Shown here: in pieces, positions 36,346 through 44,725 of the stretch
How positions within the stretch are numbered: position 1 is the first letter of the stretch
How the letters are laid out: each line of letters begins with the position of its first letter
Assembly: GCF_017642925.1 (NCBI RefSeq)
Contig: NZ_JAEPOL010000024.1
Coordinates: 1 to 54,196, forward strand
Direction of reading: 5' to 3'
From: Maricaulis sp.
Lineage (GTDB): Bacteria; Pseudomonadota; Alphaproteobacteria; Caulobacterales; Maricaulaceae
Length of the DNA: 54,196 bases
Program-made: the position numbers and the translations under genes
Notes under the pieces: model-generated
Seen by the model: the letters and a program-made list of their open reading frames with translations, nothing else
What the model was told of the DNA's origin: nothing
Database searches by the model: none

Positions 36346-37092
36346 GTGATTGGCGCGATTGCCAGCCGTCTGGCCGATCTGGCCTGGCCGCCGGTCTGCC
36401 CGGTGACGGGCAGTGCCGTCGATGCCAGTGGCCGGCTGCAGGCGGCGGGCTGGGCCCGGCTGACCTTCCTGGACGCGCCCTGGTGCAGCGTGTGCGGCCT
36501 GCCCTTTCCCTATCCCGGCGGCAGCGCGTCCACATCTGCAACATTGTGCGCCCTGTGTGTCGCAAAGCAGCCCGTTTACGACCTCGTACGGGCCCCGTTG
36601 GCGTATGACGATGCCTCACGGCCGCTGGTGCTGGGGTTCAAGCATGGCAGCCGGCGCGAGATGATCGACCAGTTCGCCCGCTGGATGATCGCGGCGGGCG
36701 GTGACTGCCTCGGCGGTGCCGATGCCATCCTGCCGGTACCGCTGCACTGGCGACGCCTGCTGGCGCGCCGCTACAACCAGTCGGCCCTGCTGGCTGCGGC
36801 GATCGCCCGGCTGTCCGGTGTGCCGATGGAAACCGGCTGGCTGCTGCGCCGTCGCGCCACCCCCAGCCAGGCCGGACAGAGCGCCCGCTCGCGCAAGCGC
36901 AATGTCGCGGGCGCCTTCCATGTGCCGGAGCGCAGTCGCGTCGAGGGGCGCCGCGTGGTACTCGTCGACGATGTCTTCACCACCGGTGCCACAGCGACCG
37001 CCTGTGCCCGCACGCTGAAACGCGCGGGTGCGGCGCATGTATCGGTTATGACACTGTGCCGCGTTGTCAGGTCCACGGATCCCACTATCTAG
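36346..37092 (+). CDS. comF: ComF family phosphoribosyltransferase-like protein
   Basis: This 248-residue protein has a double zinc ribbon at the N terminus (CPVTG, CSVCGLPF, CALCV) and a type I phosphoribosyltransferase fold with LPVPLHWRRLLARRYNQSALL and the PRPP-binding motif VVLVDDVFTTGATATAC. ComF proteins take part in DNA uptake in competent bacteria, but are also common in non-competent alphaproteobacteria, where the role is unclear. The start codon is GTG at 36346. grxC follows after 63 nt. Confidence 0.88.
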   Translation: MIGAIASRLADLAWPPVCPVTGSAVDASGRLQAAGWARLTFLDAPWCSVCGLPFPYPGGSASTSATLCALCVAKQPVYDLVRAPLAYDDASRPLVLGFKHGSRREMIDQFARWMIAAGGDCLGGADAILPVPLHWRRLLARRYNQSALLAAAIARLSGVPMETGWLLRRRATPSQAGQSARSRKRNVAGAFHVPERSRVEGRRVVLVDDVFTTGATATACARTLKRAGAAHVSVMTLCRVVRSTDPTI

Positions 37093-37155
37093 GGAGGCTG
37101 AACGGATTTTCCGGCCGTCCGCCCCGCCGCGGCCGGCTCGTAATGGAGTAGTTTC

Positions 37156-37413
37156 ATGGCTGAAGTGACAATCTATACGCGCCCGATGTGTGGCTATTGT
37201 GCCCGCGCCGTATCCCTTCTGAAGCAGAAGGGTGTGACCTTCAACGAGATCGATGCCGGCTTCGACCAGGCCAAGCGCAACGAGATGATCCAGCGCTCGA
37301 ATGGCGGCCGCACCTTCCCGCAGATTTTCGTCGGCGATATCCATATCGGCGGCTGCGACGACATGATGGCTCTTGAACGGGCCGGCAAGCTGGATGATAT
37401 GCTCGCCGCCTGA
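37156..37413 (+). CDS. grxC: Glutaredoxin 3 (GrxC)
   Basis: This 85-residue monothiol/dithiol glutaredoxin has the active site CGYC in YTRPMCGYCARAVSLLKQKG (usual form CPYC), followed by GGRTFPQIFVGDIHIGG, which holds the cis-Pro and the glutathione-binding loop. It reduces disulfides and mixed glutathione disulfides in the cytoplasm. Its stop overlaps the start of the nitrilase gene by 1 nt (TGATG), a stop-start arrangement that implies coupling. Confidence 0.93.
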   Translation: MAEVTIYTRPMCGYCARAVSLLKQKGVTFNEIDAGFDQAKRNEMIQRSNGGRTFPQIFVGDIHIGGCDDMMALERAGKLDDMLAA

Positions 37414-38255
37414 TGAGCCAACTCGACATTGCCCTCGTCCAGATGCGGTCGGGGATCGCCCCCGAAGCGAACATCAAGGACGCCATCCGCCTGATCCGGG
37501 ATGCGGCGGCCACCGGCGCGCAGCTTGTCGCCACGCCGGAAACCACGCATCTCGTGCAGAAGAATGCCGCGGAAGCCTTCAAGGTGCTGCACGCGCCGGA
37601 GACCGAACCGGCCCTGCCGGCCTTTTCGGCCCTGGCGCACGAGCTGGGTATCACCCTGCTGATCGGCTCGCTTGCCGTGCGCACGCCGGACGGCCGGGCA
37701 GCAAACCGCAGCTTCCTGTTCGGCCCCGATGGCGCTTTGTTGGCGAGCTATGACAAGGCGCACATGTTCGATGTCGGCCTGGGCAAGGGCGAGACCTACC
37801 GGGAAAGCGACAATTACGCGCCCGGCGACCGGCTGGTCGTGGCCGATGCGGCCGGTGCCCGGCTTGGCCTGTCGATCTGCTATGATGTGCGCTTCGCCTA
37901 TCTCTACCGGCGCCTGGCCAAGGCGGGAGCCCAGATCCTGGCCGTTCCGGCCGCCTTCACCCGGCCGACCGGACGCGCGCACTGGGAGGTGCTGCTGCGG
38001 GCGCGGGCGATCGAGACCGGCAGCTATGTCATCGCGCCCGCGCAGTCGGGTCTGCATGAGGATGGCCGCAAGACCTGGGGGCATTCGATGATCATCGGCC
38101 CCTGGGGCGAGGTTGTTGCCGTCCGCAAGGATGCCGAGCCGGGCATACTGGCCGCGCGGATCGATCTCGACAAGGTCGCCGAGGCCCGCCGCCGCATTCC
38201 CGCCCTGGAACATGACCGCGATCTAACCGGTCCGGACATGCCGTCACCGACATGA
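37413..38255 (+). CDS. Carbon-nitrogen hydrolase, Nit1/Nit2-like
   Basis: This 280-residue nitrilase-superfamily protein shows the Glu-Lys-Cys triad: ATPETTHL (Glu), YDKAHMFDVG (Lys) and LSICYDVRFAYLYRRL (Cys). The closest functional group is Nit2/omega-amidase and deaminated-glutathione amidase (Nit1). The neighbouring glutaredoxin makes repair of deaminated glutathione an attractive inference, not proven. It overlaps DUF1178 by 4 nt. Length is normal. Confidence 0.9.
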   Translation: MSQLDIALVQMRSGIAPEANIKDAIRLIRDAAATGAQLVATPETTHLVQKNAAEAFKVLHAPETEPALPAFSALAHELGITLLIGSLAVRTPDGRAANRSFLFGPDGALLASYDKAHMFDVGLGKGETYRESDNYAPGDRLVVADAAGARLGLSICYDVRFAYLYRRLAKAGAQILAVPAAFTRPTGRAHWEVLLRARAIETGSYVIAPAQSGLHEDGRKTWGHSMIIGPWGEVVAVRKDAEPGILAARIDLDKVAEARRRIPALEHDRDLTGPDMPSPT

Positions 38256-38677
38256 TCCGCTATGCGCTGCGCTGTGACCAGGACCATGAATTCGAGGCCT
38301 GGTTCTCCAGTTCCGATGCCTTTGACGACCAGATCGAACGCGATCTGGTGCAATGTCCCGAATGCGGATCCAGCGAGGTCCACAAGGCCCTCATGGCGCC
38401 GGCTGTGTCGACCGCCCGCAAGCGCGAGGCGGCGTCCCCTGAGGCGCAGTTCCGCGATCTTGCCGACCGGGTGAAGGCGCATATCCGCAAGAATTACGAC
38501 TATGTCGGCGGCGATTTCGCCCGCGAGGCCCGGGCGATGCATGCGGGCGACAAGCCGGAACGCCTGATCTATGGCGAGACGACGCCGGAAGAGAGCCGCA
38601 AGCTCGTCGATGACGGCGTCCCGGTCGCCCCGCTGCCGGATGCCATGGCTCCGACGCCGCCGAAGAAAGCGAACTAG
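38252..38677 (+). CDS. DUF1178 zinc-ribbon protein
   Basis: This 141-residue protein matches DUF1178: MIRYALRCDQDHEFEAWFSS, then a single CPECGS knuckle (with the upstream Cys8), then VKAHIRKNYDYVGGDFA and GETTPEESRKLVDDGVPV. The family, widespread in alphaproteobacteria, has no established function. It ends the comF-grxC-Nit-DUF1178 run, and its 4-nt overlap with the nitrilase gene indicates co-translation. Confidence 0.88.
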   Translation: MIRYALRCDQDHEFEAWFSSSDAFDDQIERDLVQCPECGSSEVHKALMAPAVSTARKREAASPEAQFRDLADRVKAHIRKNYDYVGGDFAREARAMHAGDKPERLIYGETTPEESRKLVDDGVPVAPLPDAMAPTPPKKAN

Positions 38678-38710
38678 GCGAACCAGGCCAGGCGCGCTCT
38701 CGAGCCGCAG

Positions 38711-39499
38711 TCACACCGTCGGGACTGTGCCGCCGTCGATTGTCACCTCGGTGCCATGGATGGCTTTCGCGCGGTCGGAGGCGAGGAAGGCGATCGTTTC
38801 GGCGACCTCTTCCGGCCGGGCCGGCCGGCCGATCGGAATCCCGCCGAGCGCATCCAGAATGCTCTGCCTTGCAGCCGCTTCGTCGGTCCCTGCATTCTCG
38901 GCGACGCGTTGCACCAGGGCTTCGGCGGCTTCGGTATAGATCCATCCCGGTGCTACGGCGTTCACCCGCACACCCGCCGGCCCGACTTCCTTCGACAGTG
39001 ATTTGGAATAGGTGCTCAACGCGGCCTTGGCGGCCGCATAGGCTGTAGTGGAGTCGTGAAGGGGCAGGCGCCGCTGGATCGAGGTGACGTGGATGATCGC
39101 GCCCTCCTGGCGGGTGAGCATGCCGGGCAGAAACGCCCGGTCCAGCCGGACGGCACTGAGCAGGTTGAGCTGCAGTTCATCGTGCCAGATATCGTCCGGA
39201 AGTGCCGCAAAACCGCCGGCCGGCGCTGTCGATCCGCCCAGGCAGTGGACCAGGATGTCGATACCGCCGAAGGCGTCGGTGATCGTATCGGCCAGGGGCT
39301 GGACACTGTCCGGCTGCGTCAGGTCAGCCTGAACGAACAGGTCGGCATTCACACCGCCGGGCGGTGTTGAGCGGGCGGCGGTGGCGACACGGGCTCCGCG
39401 GCTGCGGAACAGGTCTACGGTGGCTGCGCCCGTTCCCTTGGTGCCGCCGGTCACCAGGACGCGCTTGCCGGCGAATTCCGGCGTCGCAACAGACGGCAT
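38711..39499 (-). CDS. Short-chain dehydrogenase/reductase
   Basis: This 262-residue classical SDR has the cofactor motif VTGGTKGTGAATVD (TGxxxGxG), NAG-like region replaced by HCLGGS, catalytic Ser in HVTSIQRR, YAAAKAAL (YxxxK) and a C-terminal GTEVTIDGG. It should use NAD(P)H to reduce or oxidise a small carbonyl or alcohol compound. Its ATG overlaps the stop of the upstream NTF2-like gene by 1 nt. Both genes are divergent from an HxlR regulator that probably controls them. Confidence 0.9.
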   Translation of the reverse strand: MPSVATPEFAGKRVLVTGGTKGTGAATVDLFRSRGARVATAARSTPPGGVNADLFVQADLTQPDSVQPLADTITDAFGGIDILVHCLGGSTAPAGGFAALPDDIWHDELQLNLLSAVRLDRAFLPGMLTRQEGAIIHVTSIQRRLPLHDSTTAYAAAKAALSTYSKSLSKEVGPAGVRVNAVAPGWIYTEAAEALVQRVAENAGTDEAAARQSILDALGGIPIGRPARPEEVAETIAFLASDRAKAIHGTEVTIDGGTVPTV

Positions 39500-39825
39500 C
39501 AGGCAATCTCCAGCGAGGCGATCCGGCCGGTGTCCATCCCGAAGCGGTAGGTCAATGCAATCGGGCTGCCCGGAAAGCTGCCGGACACCGTGGCTGGCAC
39601 AAAGACGGCGCCATCCCTGTGTTCTGCCGTGCCAGGTTCTGCGTGGAAGTCGTATGCGTCGACCGTCTGCTTCAGCCAGGTTTCGATCGCGGCTCTGCCG
39701 ATATGATCCCGGCTCTCGTCCCGGACACGGGCATCGTCGGAAAACTGCGCGGCGGCACGATCGAAGTCGCGGCGATTGGCGGCGTCGAAATATGCGGCGA
39801 TGGAAGAAGGAAGTGTCTGTGTCAT
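39499..39825 (-). CDS. NTF2/SnoaL-like protein
   Basis: This 108-residue cone-shaped alpha/beta protein of the NTF2-like/SnoaL superfamily starts MTQTLPSSIAAYFDAANRRD and continues with HIGRAAIETWLKQTV and a beta-sheet ending FGMDTGRIASLEIA. Members are small ketosteroid-isomerase-like enzymes, polyketide cyclases or ligand-binding proteins. The start at 39825 is the family-typical methionine; the longer frame runs into the HxlR gene. It is co-translated with the SDR. Confidence 0.85.
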   Translation of the reverse strand: MTQTLPSSIAAYFDAANRRDFDRAAAQFSDDARVRDESRDHIGRAAIETWLKQTVDAYDFHAEPGTAEHRDGAVFVPATVSGSFPGSPIALTYRFGMDTGRIASLEIA

Positions 39826-39896
39826 GGCCGTCTCCTTGCTGGTGGAGGCCAAGCCTCCGGATTGATCGGCAAGGCAAGTGGAGCGACAATGAGAAA

Positions 39897-40295
39897 ATGA
39901 CAAGTACGCACGATAAAGTCTGGTACGCACCAAAAAGTAAGTTAGAGGCCTTCACGGCCGAGACGGCCGCCGAAGGCGTGGTCAACACGCTGCGGATCGT
40001 CGAGGGGCGATGGAAGCTGGTGATCCTCTTCCATCTCTTCGGCGGCAAGGTGATGCGCTTTTCCGAGCTGGAGCGCGCGATCCCGGCCATTTCGCAAAAA
40101 ATGCTCACCCAGCAGCTGCGCCAGCTGGAAAGCGATGGCGTGGTGTTCCGGAAGGTCTATCCCGTGGTTCCGCCCCGGGTCGAATATCGCCTCACCGAAT
40201 GGGGACAGGCGCTTTGCCCGGCGCTGGATGCGCTTCTGAAATGGGCCGACCAGCGCGAGGCCCTGCAGCCGGACACGTCTTCGCAGGCCGGCTGA
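39897..40295 (+). CDS. HxlR family transcriptional regulator
   Basis: This 132-residue winged-helix protein of the HxlR/YodB type shows VEGRWKLVILFHLFGGKVMR and SELERAIPAISQKMLTQQLR, then the wing VYPVVPPRVEYRLTEWGQAL. HxlR regulators often sense reactive carbonyls or quinones and repress adjacent oxidoreductases. The divergent NTF2-SDR pair fits that. The 5' end of the gene holds a direct repeat GTACGCAC (39904-39911 and 39923-39930), a possible operator for the divergent genes. No sensing cysteine near the N terminus is seen. Confidence 0.9.
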   Translation: MTSTHDKVWYAPKSKLEAFTAETAAEGVVNTLRIVEGRWKLVILFHLFGGKVMRFSELERAIPAISQKMLTQQLRQLESDGVVFRKVYPVVPPRVEYRLTEWGQALCPALDALLKWADQREALQPDTSSQAG

Positions 40296-40304
40296 GGGCC
40301 GTGC

Positions 40305-40700
40305 CTAGGCCAGGCGCAGCTGCCAGGACACGCCGAACCGGTCGACAATCCAGGTGAATTTGCGGGCGAAGGGGTAGGTGTCGAGCGGCATCAGGATTTG
40401 CCCGTCCGTCGACAGGGCCTCGAACAACCTGTCGAGTTCAGCCTCTGTCTCGCACTCGGCGAACAGGGATATGGCCGGTGTGAAGGAGAAGTCGTGCTTT
40501 GACGGCGAGTCGATGCAGTGATGCAGGCGGCCATTCAGGGTGAAGGCCGCTTTCACGATGCTGCCCTCGGGGCCGGGACCCTCCGGGCCGTAACGCTCGA
40601 CGTCCAGTATCTGCGAGTTCTCGAACAGTGAGGTGTAGAGGGACATGGCGGCTTCGGCCTGACCCTCGAACATCAAAAACGGGGCGACGCTGGCGGTCAT
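40305..40700 (-). CDS. PhnB-like VOC-superfamily protein
   Basis: This 131-residue protein is of the PhnB/3-demethylubiquinone-9 methyltransferase-like branch of the vicinal oxygen chelate fold: PFLMFEGQAEAAMSLYTSLF near the N terminus, then SIVKAAFTLNGRLHHCIDSP and a C-terminal FTWIVDRFGVSWQLRL. Despite the old name these are not shown to methylate ubiquinone. It is the last gene of an ArsR-AHSA1-PhnB cassette, overlapping the AHSA1 gene by 4 nt. Confidence 0.88.
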   Translation of the reverse strand: MTASVAPFLMFEGQAEAAMSLYTSLFENSQILDVERYGPEGPGPEGSIVKAAFTLNGRLHHCIDSPSKHDFSFTPAISLFAECETEAELDRLFEALSTDGQILMPLDTYPFARKFTWIVDRFGVSWQLRLA

Positions 40701-41275
40701 GACGGATCCTTCTTGTCAGCAATGTCGTCGAGGAAATCGGGCACGCCGGGAAAGACGGCGTCATAAACCGGCTTGATGGAGTGGAAGCTGGCCCAGAACC
40801 AGCGTGGCTCGCGTCCGGCCAGTGCATCTTCCAGGAGGCCGACATGGGTGTGCCAGCCCATGGCCACTTCCTTTGCGGTCGTCGGCGCATCCAGTTTTCT
40901 GTGCGTGATGGTGAGGCGCGTGCCGGTGTCTTGAGGCTCAAGCTCGAAGACGACTTCGGAGATCGCGGCCACGTCCTGGATGCCTTCGCCCCAGGTGATC
41001 ACAAGCCGGTGCGGCGGATCGACCTCCACAATCTCGGCGGGATGGGCGCCCTCATAGTCGCTGGCGCCCGCCTCGGCCGGCTCTGCAGAGAGTTCGCGGT
41101 GTTTGAATTGCAGCGTGAAGCGGGCCCCGGGCCGCAATTCCATGTCGCCGGCGGCCAGCCATGTCCGCCGTTTCTCGCTCTCCACGAGATAGGCCCAGAC
41201 CCGCTCGACCGGAGCCGGCAGAAGACGGCGCAGGCGGACTGTCCTGTCGTCGACCACTTTGGCAGGTTCATTCAT
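40697..41275 (-). CDS. SRPBCC/AHSA1-like protein
   Basis: This 192-residue START-fold protein of the AHSA1 group shows VRLRRLLPAPVERVWAYLVE near the N terminus, LVITWGEGIQ and EVVFELEPQDTGTRLTITH, then GWHTHVGLLEDALAG. Such proteins bind hydrophobic ligands or act as Hsp90 co-chaperone-like domains; in bacteria they commonly accompany ArsR regulators and PhnB proteins, as here. The start overlaps the ArsR stop by 8 nt. Confidence 0.88.
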   Translation of the reverse strand: MNEPAKVVDDRTVRLRRLLPAPVERVWAYLVESEKRRTWLAAGDMELRPGARFTLQFKHRELSAEPAEAGASDYEGAHPAEIVEVDPPHRLVITWGEGIQDVAAISEVVFELEPQDTGTRLTITHRKLDAPTTAKEVAMGWHTHVGLLEDALAGREPRWFWASFHSIKPVYDAVFPGVPDFLDDIADKKDPS

Positions 41276-41612
41276 CGTGTATGTCCTTTTCGGCCAGAAG
41301 CGCGGCTTCCAGATCGTCCAGCGCGCCGGTCCAGAAGGCGCATTGCCGCTCGATCCAGCTGTTGACCTCGCCCAGCGGGGCCGGATTGAAGGCGATGAAA
41401 TGGTCGCGGCCGGCTTTGCGCCGCGTGACCAGGCGGGCCTGCTCCAGCACCCGGATATGTTTGGAGACCGAGTTCAGTGAAATCGGGAAGGGGCGGGCGA
41501 GTTCGGTGACCCGTGCCTCGCCGCGCGACAGCCGGCCCAGAATGGCCCGGCGGGTCGGGTCGGCAATTGCGGTCAGTGTGGCGTCAAGGCCGGCGGGTGC
41601 TGCTTGGGTCAT
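41268..41612 (-). CDS. ArsR/SmtB family transcriptional regulator
   Basis: This 114-residue winged-helix protein has LTAIADPTRRAILGRLSRGE, ELARPFPISLNSVSKHIRVL (helix-turn-helix) and the wing VTRRKAGRDHFIAFNP. It lacks the metal-binding cysteines of ArsR/SmtB sensors, like the members that accompany AHSA1 genes. The GTG at 41621 is an alternative start. I choose the ATG at 41612 because AAAAGGTG lies just upstream. The gene start and SD lie inside a 34-bp palindrome, the likely autoregulatory operator. Confidence 0.9.
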   Translation of the reverse strand: MTQAAPAGLDATLTAIADPTRRAILGRLSRGEARVTELARPFPISLNSVSKHIRVLEQARLVTRRKAGRDHFIAFNPAPLGEVNSWIERQCAFWTGALDDLEAALLAEKDIHDE

Positions 41613-41642
41613 AACATTCACCTTTTAGGGTGAATGTTATGA
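41609..41642. promoter_or_regulatory. 34-bp palindromic operator over the ArsR start
   Basis: TCATAACATTCACC (41609-41622) and GGTGAATGTTATGA (41629-41642) are perfect 14-bp inverted arms separated by TTTTAG. The left arm overlaps the ArsR start codon and SD, so a bound dimer would block both transcription and ribosome access. Confidence 0.85.
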
Positions 41643-41686
41643 CCGGCTTTTCCTGCCGTCAACCGCCCGGCAGGGAGCCGGGCCGG

Positions 41687-43681
41687 TCAGAGCGAGACTT
41701 CGCCTTTCAGGATGCGGATGCCGGCGCCCTGGCCGTTCGACCAGGCGATCTCGCCCAGCACGGTCTGGCCGTTGACCTCCAGCTGCATGGCACGTCCGGC
41801 TACGCCGAGATTGGGGCCGGCGACGCCGATCCCGGTTTCGGAGATGTCGCGAATGACAATCTCGCCGGTCGCATCGGACGAGGTGAAGCGGCCGGTCACG
41901 CCTTCTATCGGGCGGCGGGCATAGCTGCGGCTGTCCGCGTCATGCAGATCGGTGTCGAGTGCCTCGGCGAGCGTGTCGAGCAGACGCAGGACTTCCTGGC
42001 TCGCCGTTTCCAGATCGGCAAGCCGCTCGAAGGCCCGCTTGGATGCGCCGCCCTCGTGCGCCTCCAGGACCTCGCGGGCGATGTCGTGAACGCGGGCGTG
42101 CGGTGCCTCGAGCGCCTTGTAGGCCGGGTGGTTGCGCACGGACGCCACGTCGAGCGTGTCGTACCATTTGCCCAGCCGGCACTGATGGTGGGTCGGCAGA
42201 TCGCCGGACTTGCCGGTCGTGCGCCCGACAATGATGTCGACAATCCGCTTCTTGAAGAAGACGTGATCGATTTTGGCCATCTGTACCAGGGAGCGGTGGC
42301 AATCGGCGCGGAACCAGGACTGGGCGTTGGCCAGGAAGGCGTCGTTCGAGGCCTGCAGCGATGTGTTCATCTCACCGAGGCGGCCATTGTCGGAACGGGC
42401 CCGGTCGGCAACGCCGGCGATCTTCTCGGAGATCTCCGTACTCGCGCTTTTCTGCTGCTGCAGGATGGTCGAGATCTCCTGCATGCGCTGCGATACGCTG
42501 GAGACCTGCTGGCCCACTGTGCGGATGCTGGAGTTGGCGCCGTCGATGGTTTCACGGCCGCGCTCGACCGCTGCGCGCGAGCTGGTGATGGCATTCTCGA
42601 TCACGCTCATGCCGTTCTTCAGCGCCGTGATCCGTTCGGCAATGTCCTCGGTCGCCTTGGCGGCCTGGTTCGCCAGGCTCTTCACTTCACTGGCCACGAC
42701 GGCGAAACCCTTGCCGGCATCGCCGGCGCGGGCGGCTTCGATCGTTGCGTTGAGGGCGAGCAGATTGGTCTGATCCGAGATGGTCTGGATGACGCCCAGG
42801 AAGCCGGAAATCTGTTCGGCGGCCTCGTTCAGTTCGACCAGGCTGGTCGCGCTGTCCTGCGAAGTGCGGTCAATTTCGGCGATCGACGTCGCCACTTCGC
42901 CCATGGCAGCAACGCTATGGCTGAGCGAGGTATTGGTCTCTTCGGCCTGGTCGGCAGCGCCATCGGAATTCTGGGCGATCTGTTCGGCAGAGGCGACCAT
43001 CTCTTCGGCCGCGGCCGAGATGGACTCGCTGTTTGCGGTGGATTCCTGCGTGGAGGACTGCAGCACGGCCATGTTCAGCATCATCTCGTTGACGCTGGAA
43101 ATCGTGTTGGCGACGCCGCGCAGATTGCCCAGCCGGGCATCCCGGTTCAGCCGGTCTTCAACACGGTGGCGAATGCCGTTCTCATAGCCTTCCTGGGCGA
43201 GGCCGATATCGAGGAAGGCGCGGCCGATGAAGGCCTGCAGCGCGGCCTCGGCCTTGCGGGGCGAGCGGCGGAACTTCGACATCAGAACCGGGATCGCCTG
43301 AACAATCACGCGGCCATAGGCGGCCAGATACCAGTGCGAGGGCAGACCGATCCGGGTATGGGCCTCGGCGATACGGATGGCGCGGCTTTCAAAGTCCAGG
43401 CTCGGCGGATCGGTCAGCAGGCCTTTCCAGTGTGCCATCTGACGCTTGCGGATGCCGGTCATGCCTTCTTCGAAGGGCGCGAATATTTCCGCGAGCTCGG
43501 GCTGTTTGCGCAGATCGGCGTAGAAATCGTCGAGAATGGTTTCGAGCGCCGGTTCCAGCACCGCCCAGACCTTCCTGCCTTCGTCAACAGACCAGCCGTC
43601 GGGGCGCAGAAAGGCCTGCAGGTTATCGAGCGACCTGGAACCGGACGGGCGGACGGAGGTTTTTCGGGCGGCTTGGTTCAT
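41687..43681 (-). CDS. Globin-coupled chemoreceptor with CZB and PilZ domains
   Basis: This 664-residue cytoplasmic methyl-accepting chemotaxis protein has four domains. An N-terminal globin sensor (about 15-170) has the heme-ligand motif [19 protein letters not shown] (proximal His108). An MCP signalling domain (about 215-430) has [27 protein letters not shown] zinc-binding domain follows with [19 protein letters not shown] and HARVHD. The C-terminal PilZ-like domain has DISETGIGV but no clear RxxxR. It should sense oxygen and zinc or hypochlorite and possibly c-di-GMP. No membrane segment is present. Confidence 0.9.
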   Translation of the reverse strand: MNQAARKTSVRPSGSRSLDNLQAFLRPDGWSVDEGRKVWAVLEPALETILDDFYADLRKQPELAEIFAPFEEGMTGIRKRQMAHWKGLLTDPPSLDFESRAIRIAEAHTRIGLPSHWYLAAYGRVIVQAIPVLMSKFRRSPRKAEAALQAFIGRAFLDIGLAQEGYENGIRHRVEDRLNRDARLGNLRGVANTISSVNEMMLNMAVLQSSTQESTANSESISAAAEEMVASAEQIAQNSDGAADQAEETNTSLSHSVAAMGEVATSIAEIDRTSQDSATSLVELNEAAEQISGFLGVIQTISDQTNLLALNATIEAARAGDAGKGFAVVASEVKSLANQAAKATEDIAERITALKNGMSVIENAITSSRAAVERGRETIDGANSSIRTVGQQVSSVSQRMQEISTILQQQKSASTEISEKIAGVADRARSDNGRLGEMNTSLQASNDAFLANAQSWFRADCHRSLVQMAKIDHVFFKKRIVDIIVGRTTGKSGDLPTHHQCRLGKWYDTLDVASVRNHPAYKALEAPHARVHDIAREVLEAHEGGASKRAFERLADLETASQEVLRLLDTLAEALDTDLHDADSRSYARRPIEGVTGRFTSSDATGEIVIRDISETGIGVAGPNLGVAGRAMQLEVNGQTVLGEIAWSNGQGAGIRILKGEVSL

Positions 43682-43736
43682 GACGGATTCCTCGCGAAAT
43701 GGATCGCCAAGTCACCGTTCTGCGATTTCCAAAGCC

Positions 43737-44504
43737 TTAATTTCGGGAGGGTTTCTGTGCAACCGCCATGTAATTGACTGCAATATCCTCGCCCAGCGAA
43801 AACTGGTCGTTGAGCGGGTTGTAGAGCACACCCACCGGTTCGCGCATTTCCATGCCGCCTTCGCGCAATGCGGCGCGAATCTCGGCCGGTTTGACCAGTT
43901 TGGCAAAGCGGTGCGTGCCGCGCGGCAGCCAGCCCATGATCCATTCCGCGCCGACAATCGCCATGGCAAAGGCCTTGGGCGTGCGGTTGATCGTCGCGCA
44001 GATCATCAGTCCGCCGGGCTTCACCAGCCTGGTGCAGTCGACCAGGAAGGCATGCGGGTCGGCGACATGCTCCATCACTTCCAGGTTCAGCACGACGTCG
44101 AAGGGCGGTTCGCCGGCCTCCAGCAATTGTTCGGCAACGCCGTGCCGGTAGTCGATCTTCAGACCCTGCTCTTCCGCATGAACCGAGGCCGTCTTCACAT
44201 TCGCTTCGGCGGCATCGACACCCGTCACCTGTGCGCCCAGCCGGGCCATGGGTTCGCAGACCAGCCCGCCACCACAACCGATATCGAGAATGCGCAGGCC
44301 CTCGAAGGGCGTCGCGCCGGACAGGCCGAAATGCTCGCAGATCGTGTCGCGGATAAAGCCCAGGCGAACGGGGTTGAACTTGTGCAGCGGCTTGAACTTG
44401 GAATCCGGATTCCACCAGTCCGCCGCCATGCGCGAGAACTTCTCGACTTCCTCCGGATCGACCGAGGGGCGGGTGAGGGTGTCGGGCGCTGTCGCCGTTG
44501 CCAT
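43737..44504 (-). CDS. ubiG: Bifunctional 2-polyprenyl-6-hydroxyphenol/3-demethylubiquinol O-methyltransferase UbiG
   Basis: UbiG performs both O-methylations of ubiquinone synthesis using SAM. The 255-residue protein has FSRMAADWWNPDSKFKPLHK, typical of UbiG's N terminus. SAM motif I is LRILDIGCGGGLVCEPMA; VVLNLEVMEHVADPHAFL and LMICATINRTPKAFAMAIVG follow. The enzyme sits at the inner membrane face. It lies 55 nt upstream of the chemoreceptor gene on the same strand, and is divergent from lysC across 221 nt. Confidence 0.95.
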   Translation of the reverse strand: MATATAPDTLTRPSVDPEEVEKFSRMAADWWNPDSKFKPLHKFNPVRLGFIRDTICEHFGLSGATPFEGLRILDIGCGGGLVCEPMARLGAQVTGVDAAEANVKTASVHAEEQGLKIDYRHGVAEQLLEAGEPPFDVVLNLEVMEHVADPHAFLVDCTRLVKPGGLMICATINRTPKAFAMAIVGAEWIMGWLPRGTHRFAKLVKPAEIRAALREGGMEMREPVGVLYNPLNDQFSLGEDIAVNYMAVAQKPSRN

Positions 44505-44725
44505 CCGTGTTTCTCCTTGCAGGCGAGCGTGCCCGCGATTGCGTTCGAGCGTTGCGTGCCCGGCCGTCTGCGCTTACCTAACCGCGAGCGCGACGACATG
44601 GGCGCCGATCTTAATATGGCCTTGCCGATGCCGCTAATCGAGCCCGGTGCGACGTTATGGGCGCACCCGCCGGCAAGGAAAAGCGCGAGGGACAGGTTGA
44701 GGGACGGCTTCGGGATGGCGGGTGA
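44505..44725. promoter_or_regulatory. Divergent ubiG/lysC intergenic region
   Basis: This 221-nt region must hold the promoters of ubiG (minus) and lysC (plus). I see no convincing promoter hexamers, attenuator or lysine-riboswitch-like structure. A 43-codon plus-strand frame from the ATG at 44599 ends with a TGA that overlaps the lysC ATG by 4 nt; it may be a leader peptide but has no recognised relative. Confidence 0.4.

Noticed and set aside
41630-43777. 715-codon plus-strand frame opposite the chemoreceptor
   Set aside because: It is a shadow of the MCP gene; its GTG start merely lies in the mirrored arm of the ArsR palindrome.
44620-44720. Lipoprotein-like segment on the minus strand (LSLALFLAGGC) upstream of ubiG
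   Set aside because: There is no ATG, GTG or TTG in frame before it and the frame continues antisense into ubiG, so the lipobox resemblance is probably chance.
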